This document shows, one piece after another, positions 59,143 through 64,000 of a stretch of DNA of 64,000 bases. The DNA comes from Pseudomonas fluorescens (GTDB lineage Bacteria > Pseudomonadota > Gammaproteobacteria > Pseudomonadales > Pseudomonadaceae): assembly GCF_001708445.1 (NCBI RefSeq), contig NZ_CP015637.1, positions 1,861,001 to 1,925,000 of the forward strand. Direction: 5' to 3'. The notes beneath the pieces are model-generated. The model saw only the letters and a program-made list of their open reading frames with translations, was not told the DNA's origin and did not search any database. The stretch's first letter is position 1. Each line of letters starts with the position of its first letter. The position numbers were made by a program, and so were the translations under genes.

Positions 59143-61047
59143 ATGAGTGTGGAAACTCAAAAGGAAACCCTGGGCTTCCAGACCGAGGTGAAGCAACTGC
59201 TGCACCTCATGATCCATTCGCTGTATTCCAACAAGGAAATTTTCCTTCGCGAATTGATCTCGAACGCCTCTGACGCTGTCGACAAATTACGTTTCGAAGC
59301 CCTGTCCAAGCCAGAGTTGCTGGAAGGTGGCGCGGAACTGAAAATCCGTGTGAGCTTCGACAAGGACGCCAAGACCGTCACCCTCGAAGACAACGGTATC
59401 GGCATGAGCCGCGAAGAAGCGATTACCCACCTGGGGACCATCGCCAAATCCGGCACCGCTGACTTCATGAAAAACCTCTCGGGCGACCAGAAGAAAGATT
59501 CGCACCTGATCGGCCAGTTCGGCGTGGGCTTCTACTCCGCCTTCATCGTCGCCGACAAGGTCGAAGTGTTCAGCCGTCGAGCCGGCCTTGACGCCAGCGA
59601 AGGCGTGCATTGGGCTTCGAAAGGCGAGGGCGAGTTTGAAATCGCCACGATCGACAAGGCTGACCGCGGTACCCGCATCGTGCTGCACCTCAAGCCCGGT
59701 GAAGACGAGTTCGCCGATGGCTGGCGCCTGCGCAACATTATCAAGAAGTACTCCGACCACATCGCTCTGCCGATCGAATTGCCGAAAGAGCAGGCTGCTG
59801 CCGAAGGCGAAGAAGCGCCAGCGGTTGAGTGGGAAACCGTCAACCGCGCCAGCGCGCTGTGGACCCGTCCGCGTACCGAGATCAAGGACGAGGAATACCA
59901 GGAGTTCTACAAGCACATCGGTCACGACTACGAAAACCCGCTGAGCTGGAGCCACAACAAGGTTGAAGGCAAGCTGGAATACAGCTCGCTGCTGTACGTG
60001 CCGGCCCGTGCGCCGTTCGACCTGTACCAGCGTGAAGCGCCGAAGGGCCTGAAGCTCTACGTGCAGCGGGTGTTCGTGATGGACCAGGCAGAGTCGTTCC
60101 TGCCGCTGTACCTGCGCTTTATCAAGGGCGTGGTCGACTCCAATGACCTGTCGTTGAACGTGTCGCGGGAAATCCTGCAGAAAGATCCGATTATCGACTC
60201 CATGAAGTCGGCGCTGACCAAGCGCGTGCTCGACATGCTGGAAAAACTGGCGAAGAACGAGCCTGAGCAATACAAGGGCTTCTGGAAAAACTTCGGCCAG
60301 GTCATGAAAGAAGGCCCGGCAGAAGACTTCGCTAACAAGGAAAAAATCGCCGGCCTGCTGCGCTTCGCATCCACCCAGGGTGACGACGGCGAGCAAGTGG
60401 TGTCCCTGGCCGAGTACCTGGCGCGCGCCAAGGAAGGCCAGGACAAGATCTACTACCTGACTGGCGAAACCTACGCTCAGGTCAAGAACAGCCCGCACCT
60501 GGAAGTCTTCCGCAAGAAAGGCATCGAAGTGCTGCTGCTGACCGACCGCATCGATGAGTGGCTGATGAGCTACCTCAACGAATTCGACGGCAAATCTTTC
60601 GTCGATGTGGCGCGTGGCGACCTGGACCTGGGTAACCTGGACTCTGAAGAAGAGAAGAAAGAAGCCGAAGAAGTCGCCAAGGCCAAAGAAGGCCTGGTTG
60701 AGCGGATCAAGGCGTCCTTGGGGGATGCGGTCAGTGAAGTGCGGGTCTCCCACCGTCTGACCGACTCCCCGGCGATCCTGGCTATTGGTGAGCAGGACCT
60801 GGGCATGCAGATGCGCCAGATCCTCGAGGCCAGCGGCCAGAAGGTGCCGGATTCCAAGCCGATCTTCGAATTCAACCCGGCTCACCCGCTGATCGAGAAA
60901 CTCGACGGCGAGCAGAGCGAGGAGCGGTTTGGCGACCTGTCGCACATCCTCTTCGACCAGGCGGCCCTGGCCGCTGGCGACAGCCTGAAAGACCCGGCCG
61001 CCTATGTGCGCCGACTGAACAAGCTGTTGGTTGAACTGTCGGTTTAA
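59143..61047 (+). CDS. htpG: Molecular chaperone HtpG (Hsp90 family)
   Basis: Dimeric ATP-dependent chaperone; 634 residues. N-terminal ATPase: [18 protein letters not shown] (residues 25-42), DNGIGM near residue 85 and [15 protein letters not shown] near residue 123. The middle domain contains [10 protein letters not shown] and LNVSREILQ, and the C-terminal dimerisation domain ends in [10 protein letters not shown] without a MEEVD tail. I chose ATG 59143 ([13 protein letters not shown]); an earlier in-frame ATG lies in the leader. Confidence 0.97.
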   Translation: MSVETQKETLGFQTEVKQLLHLMIHSLYSNKEIFLRELISNASDAVDKLRFEALSKPELLEGGAELKIRVSFDKDAKTVTLEDNGIGMSREEAITHLGTIAKSGTADFMKNLSGDQKKDSHLIGQFGVGFYSAFIVADKVEVFSRRAGLDASEGVHWASKGEGEFEIATIDKADRGTRIVLHLKPGEDEFADGWRLRNIIKKYSDHIALPIELPKEQAAAEGEEAPAVEWETVNRASALWTRPRTEIKDEEYQEFYKHIGHDYENPLSWSHNKVEGKLEYSSLLYVPARAPFDLYQREAPKGLKLYVQRVFVMDQAESFLPLYLRFIKGVVDSNDLSLNVSREILQKDPIIDSMKSALTKRVLDMLEKLAKNEPEQYKGFWKNFGQVMKEGPAEDFANKEKIAGLLRFASTQGDDGEQVVSLAEYLARAKEGQDKIYYLTGETYAQVKNSPHLEVFRKKGIEVLLLTDRIDEWLMSYLNEFDGKSFVDVARGDLDLGNLDSEEEKKEAEEVAKAKEGLVERIKASLGDAVSEVRVSHRLTDSPAILAIGEQDLGMQMRQILEASGQKVPDSKPIFEFNPAHPLIEKLDGEQSEERFGDLSHILFDQAALAAGDSLKDPAAYVRRLNKLLVELSV

Positions 61048-61058
61048 CACCGTTGTAG

Positions 61059-61083
61059 AAAAACCCGCTTCGGCGGGTTTTTT
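61059..61083 (+). terminator. htpG terminator
   Basis: AAAACCCGC-TTCG-GCGGGTTTTTT, 11 bases after the htpG stop. A REP half copy (GCGAGCAAGCTCGTTCCTAC) follows at 61094-61116. Confidence 0.92.
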
Positions 61084-61154
61084 CGTTTGGAGGCGCGAGC
61101 AAGCTCGTTCCTACAGCCCATTTCCGTTCTAGTGATCTTCAACTGGAGAAAATG

Positions 61155-61883
61155 ATGAGCCAAGTCACCGTGCGTTCCGTGGTCTATCAGATTGATGGCC
61201 AGTCTTATGAAAGCCGCCTGGCGTTTGATGCCAGCCACAAAGGTCCGTTGCCAGGCCTGCTGATGGCGCCGAACTGGATGGGTGTGAGTGCGGGTGCCGA
61301 GGAGATCGCCAAGCGCGTTGCCGCCAAGGGCTACGTGGTGCTGATCGCCGACCTGTATGGGCAAAAGGTTCGCCCATCGAATGGTGATGAAGCCGGCGCG
61401 GCGATGATGCCATTGAAAAACGACCGCCCGTTGCTGAATAAGCGTATGCAGGCAGCCTTGGAGCAGTTGCAGGGCCAGGCCGAAGCCGCCGTGGATACCT
61501 CGAAGCTGGCGACCTTCGGTTTCTGCTTTGGTGGTTGCTGCTCGTTGGAACTGGCGCGTACCGGTGCGCCGTTGAAGGCTGCCGTGTCGTTCCACGGCAC
61601 CCTCGATACGCCGAACCCGGCGGATGCCAAGAACATCAAGGGCTCGGTGCTGGTGTTGCATGGCGCTAGCGACCCGTTGGTGCCCAAGGAGCAGTTGCCG
61701 GCCTTCGAAGATGAAATGAACGCGGCCGGTGTGGATTGGCAACTGCTGAGCTATGGCGGCGCGGTGCATTCGTTCACCGATCCGCACGCCAATGTGCCGG
61801 GCATGATGATGTACGACGCGAAGACCGCTGCGCGGGCTTTCCAGTCGATGCACAACTTGCTGGATGAAGTGTTCAAGGGCTAA
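61155..61883 (+). CDS. Dienelactone hydrolase family protein
   Basis: A 242-residue alpha/beta-hydrolase of the carboxymethylenebutenolidase family. The nucleophile elbow is GFCFGGCCS with the catalytic Cys near residue 121; the triad is probably completed by Asp (HGASDPLVP) and His (GAVHSFTDP). ATG 61152 is equally in frame, but 61155 has better spacing from the GGAG ribosome site. No other aromatic-degradation genes are near, so it may be a general esterase. Confidence 0.87.
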   Translation: MSQVTVRSVVYQIDGQSYESRLAFDASHKGPLPGLLMAPNWMGVSAGAEEIAKRVAAKGYVVLIADLYGQKVRPSNGDEAGAAMMPLKNDRPLLNKRMQAALEQLQGQAEAAVDTSKLATFGFCFGGCCSLELARTGAPLKAAVSFHGTLDTPNPADAKNIKGSVLVLHGASDPLVPKEQLPAFEDEMNAAGVDWQLLSYGGAVHSFTDPHANVPGMMMYDAKTAARAFQSMHNLLDEVFKG

Positions 61884-61906
61884 ATCTTCAACGTCTGTTC
61901 CGGCCT

Positions 61907-61996
61907 GATCGGGGGCACGCGCCTTCCCACACTTGATTGGATTCACACGGTCAAAATGTGGGAGGGGCGGTGCGACGATTCGACTTGCCCCCGATA
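61907..61996. repeat. Degenerate REP doublet with a 16-base interruption
   Basis: A reduced left arm (GATCGGGGGCACGCGCCTTC) and a right arm GTGGGAGGGG...CTTGCCCCCGAT in which about 16 extra bases (CGGTGCGACGATTCGA) break the palindrome centre. It lies between the dienelactone hydrolase gene and the convergent pirin gene. Confidence 0.7.
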
Positions 61997-61997
61997 G

Positions 61998-62864
61998 CTA
62001 TTTCACAGGCAACTCAATTCTTTCTGACTCTCCGGGCACCGTCGGCCAATCCCCTGCGGCCCAGCGCTGCCTGGCCTGCTCAATCCTGGCCGGGTCGCTC
62101 GCGACAAAATTCCAGTTGATCCTTCGCGGCCCATCCAGCGGCGCGCCGCCAAACACCACCAGGTGGCAATCGCTCTCGACAGACAGCGTCATTTCCTGGC
62201 CGGCTGGCAATACCACCAGGCTGTGCACCTCAAGTGGCTCACCGTCCAACTGAGCTTCACCCGCCAGCACGTACACCGCGCGTTCCTCGTGTTCATCCGG
62301 GATCAGCAAGGTAGTGGCCGGCTGCATCTGCACCTCGGCATACAACGTGGGCGATAGCACCGGTACCGGCGATGTGAGGCAGAAGCCACTGCCGGCGATC
62401 AAGCGGATCTGTACGCCCAGATTGTCACTCACTGGCAGGCTTGCCGCGGGGTGATGGCTGTAATGGCCAGGTCCGCTCTCATGATCCTTGGGCGAGGCCA
62501 GCCACACTTGCAGGCCGTGCAGGTTGGATCCCTTGGTCTTGAGCGGCTCCGGCGTGCGTTCGATGTGGGCAATCGCGCTGCCGGCGGTCATCCAGCTGAC
62601 ATCGCCAGCTTGCACCACCTGGTCCGACCCTAGGCTGTCCTTATGCTGCAATGCGCCGTCGAACAGGTAGGTGAGGGTGGACAGCCCGATATGCGGGTGC
62701 TGGCGGACATTCATGCCGCTGCCCGGTGCATAGTGGGTGGGCAGCATATGGTCGAAGAACACAAAGGGCCCGACACTGCGGCATTCGCGCGACGGCAGCG
62801 GGCGCAGGATGGGTTGGCCTTCGACATCTTCGGCGCGAGGGCGGATCACGGTGAGGGTGGTCAT
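61998..62864 (-). CDS. Pirin family protein
   Basis: A 288-residue bicupin. N-terminal cupin with RSVGPFVFFDHMLP and the metal-binding HPHIGLSTLTYLFDG near residue 58 (His, His), then W-x-TAGSAIAHIER and LHGLQVWLASP. A Pirin_C domain follows (AQLDGEPLEVHSLVVLPAG). Such proteins may act as quercetinases or redox regulators; the role here is unknown. I start at MTTLTVIRPRAED, as family members do. Confidence 0.88.
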   Translation of the reverse strand: MTTLTVIRPRAEDVEGQPILRPLPSRECRSVGPFVFFDHMLPTHYAPGSGMNVRQHPHIGLSTLTYLFDGALQHKDSLGSDQVVQAGDVSWMTAGSAIAHIERTPEPLKTKGSNLHGLQVWLASPKDHESGPGHYSHHPAASLPVSDNLGVQIRLIAGSGFCLTSPVPVLSPTLYAEVQMQPATTLLIPDEHEERAVYVLAGEAQLDGEPLEVHSLVVLPAGQEMTLSVESDCHLVVFGGAPLDGPRRINWNFVASDPARIEQARQRWAAGDWPTVPGESERIELPVK

Positions 62865-62928
62865 GGTGCGTCCCAGTCTGAGCGGGTTAGATGATGCAGA
62901 GCATAACCCGCTCGACGGGAGGTTGCTG

Positions 62929-63345
62929 CTATTGGCTGAAGGCGCCTTCGGACAATTGAGTCTCAATGGTGACTTCGGCGGTAGTCATCAGCTTGTGTAC
63001 CGGGCAACGGTCGGCAACACGGTGCAATTCGTTGCGCTGCTCGTCGGTGAGCACGCCCTTGAGGGTCAGCTTGACGTTGAGCTTGTACTTGCCCTTTTGC
63101 TCCTCGGTCGCATCGTGGGTGACTTCCACGGTGACGCCCGTCAGCGGGATGTCCTTTTTCTGTGCATAGAGCTTGACGGTCAAGGCCTTGCAGGACGCCA
63201 GTGCGGCATCGAAATAATCGTGGGGAGAGGGCGCTGAATCGTCGCCCCCAAGGCTTTTGGGCAGGTCGGTGAACAGCTCATGGTTATTGATATTGACGCT
63301 GTGACGAAAGTTATCGTGGTTCAGCGTGTTGACGGTAACAGGCAT
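62929..63345 (-). CDS. OsmC/Ohr family protein
   Basis: A 138-residue peroxiredoxin-like protein. The two conserved cysteines are in DAALASCKALTVKLYAQ (near residue 54) and DRCPVHKLM (near residue 116), as needed for thiol-dependent peroxide reduction. Closer to the YhfA/OsmC-like branch than to Ohr by its short length and the GDDSAPSPHDYF N-terminal loop. I start at MPVTVNTLN; 12 bases upstream is another in-frame Met. Confidence 0.86.
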   Translation of the reverse strand: MPVTVNTLNHDNFRHSVNINNHELFTDLPKSLGGDDSAPSPHDYFDAALASCKALTVKLYAQKKDIPLTGVTVEVTHDATEEQKGKYKLNVKLTLKGVLTDEQRNELHRVADRCPVHKLMTTAEVTIETQLSEGAFSQ

Positions 63346-63485
63346 GGCAAACCTCACTAAGGGGGCAGGATGAAGGTCTTGCAGTTATAGAGCATGCTGG
63401 CACTTAGGTGTTCCGTGTTTTTCGTGATGAACCCGGATGTATCACCCAAGGTCTACCCGTATCAGCCCCTATCGAGGTGTTACCG

Positions 63486-64000
63486 TGCCCTGGACCCGCC
63501 TGAGTCTAGCCCTGTTGCTCGCTGCCAGCAGCCTTGCCGTACAGGCTCGCGATTATGCCTACAGCGATGCGCACCTGCATTACGTGGACTTCTTCCAGGA
63601 AACGGCGGGCATGGACAAGCTGCTCAAGGCGATGGCGGATAATCGCATTGAGCATGTGATGATTTCCGGCATCCCTGTGGCGAAGAAATGGCATGAAGAC
63701 GAACCCAAGCGCCCGCGCTACTACGCCGGCGATGACGCGGATGCCTACTGGTACAGCGCCACCGATGTCATCGTCGCGGCAGCGATCAATGCACTGACGC
63801 CGGAGCAACGCTCGCGCTTTCATCCGTTTCTTTCCGGCTTCAACCCCAACGACAAGAATTCCGCCGCCCATATCCAGCGTATGCTCGACCTCAACCCGGG
63901 GCTGTGGCAAGGCATTGGCGAAGTGTTTACCCGGCATGATGACCTGACCGCGCTGACTTCCGGTGATACACCGCGGGCCAATAACGAAGCCATGACGCGC
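63486..64000 (+). CDS. Secreted amidohydrolase-family protein (3' truncated by window edge)
   Basis: The first 171 codons of an exported metal-dependent hydrolase. GTG start with a GAGG ribosome site 8 bases upstream; signal peptide MPWTRLSLALLLAASSLAVQA. The TIM-barrel start is YSDAHLHYVDFFQ, with the metal-binding HLH, followed by GLWQGIGEVFTRHDD near residue 145. The frame is open to the window end. Amidohydrolase-2 family members include decarboxylases and lactonases; the substrate is unknown. Confidence 0.82.

Overview
The window is a stretch of a fluorescent Pseudomonas chromosome, most like the P. fluorescens group. The evidence is the uniformly GC-rich coding sequence, the gene order (gltA divergent from sdhCDAB-sucAB-lpdG-sucCD; a complete ccmABCDEFGHI run; the gcl-hyi-glxR-ttuD-pyk block; a betaine-binding protein next to yjcH-actP), and many REP-type palindromes (cores GGGGGCTTGCCCCC and GCGGGCTTGCCCCGCG) in gaps between genes. 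I see no rRNA, tRNA, CRISPR array, insertion sequence or prophage.

Layout. 1-993: 3' part of moeA. 1046-1268: REP array. 1283-3186: minus-strand FliK-like/FlhB-like pair. 3386-10737: cytochrome c maturation operon and a small lipoprotein. 10781-12578: a decayed zone with REP arrays, a 70-bp structured element, a phnM remnant, an apparently intact phnN, and remnants of a P450 and a LysR regulator. 12579-17930: HicB-like antitoxin without a visible toxin, MFS exporter, DUF5666 protein, sulfate-binding protein, K+ channel with a C-terminal zinc ribbon, urea transporter. 17981-25871: glyoxylate to glycerate pathway (gcl, hyi, glxR, ttuD, pyk) with a divergent GlcG-like gene and a RutR-like TetR regulator. 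26173-33068: LacI regulator, IMPase-family phosphatase, OPA-type phosphoester transporter, small outer-membrane porin and two tandem histidine acid phosphatases. 33116-38390: DUF808 protein, mlaA with a secreted alpha/beta hydrolase, a small membrane protein, a GH17 membrane glucan enzyme. 38723-41796: betX-like gene, yjcH, actP. 42036-55071: TCA cycle supercluster. 55389-64000: brnQ, DUF599 protein, small lipoprotein, two hotdog thioesterases, htpG, dienelactone hydrolase, pirin, OsmC protein and the start of a secreted amidohydrolase.

How the genes work together. CcmA-I export and attach haem to c-type cytochromes. Gcl joins two glyoxylates into tartronate semialdehyde; Hyi links it to hydroxypyruvate; GlxR reduces it to glycerate; TtuD phosphorylates glycerate to 2-phosphoglycerate; enolase (not here) and Pyk take it to pyruvate. 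The 42-55 kb block encodes citrate synthase, succinate dehydrogenase, 2-oxoglutarate dehydrogenase and succinyl-CoA synthetase.

The most interesting candidate system is 26173-33068. It reads as a LacI-controlled scavenging locus for phosphorylated polyols or sugars (phytate being the most attractive substrate): outer-membrane entry, two periplasmic phytase-like phosphatases, an inner-membrane organophosphate transporter and a cytoplasmic inositol-phosphatase-family enzyme. A perfect 22-bp palindrome lies just after the lacI-type gene and before the first structural gene. The substrate assignment is inference.
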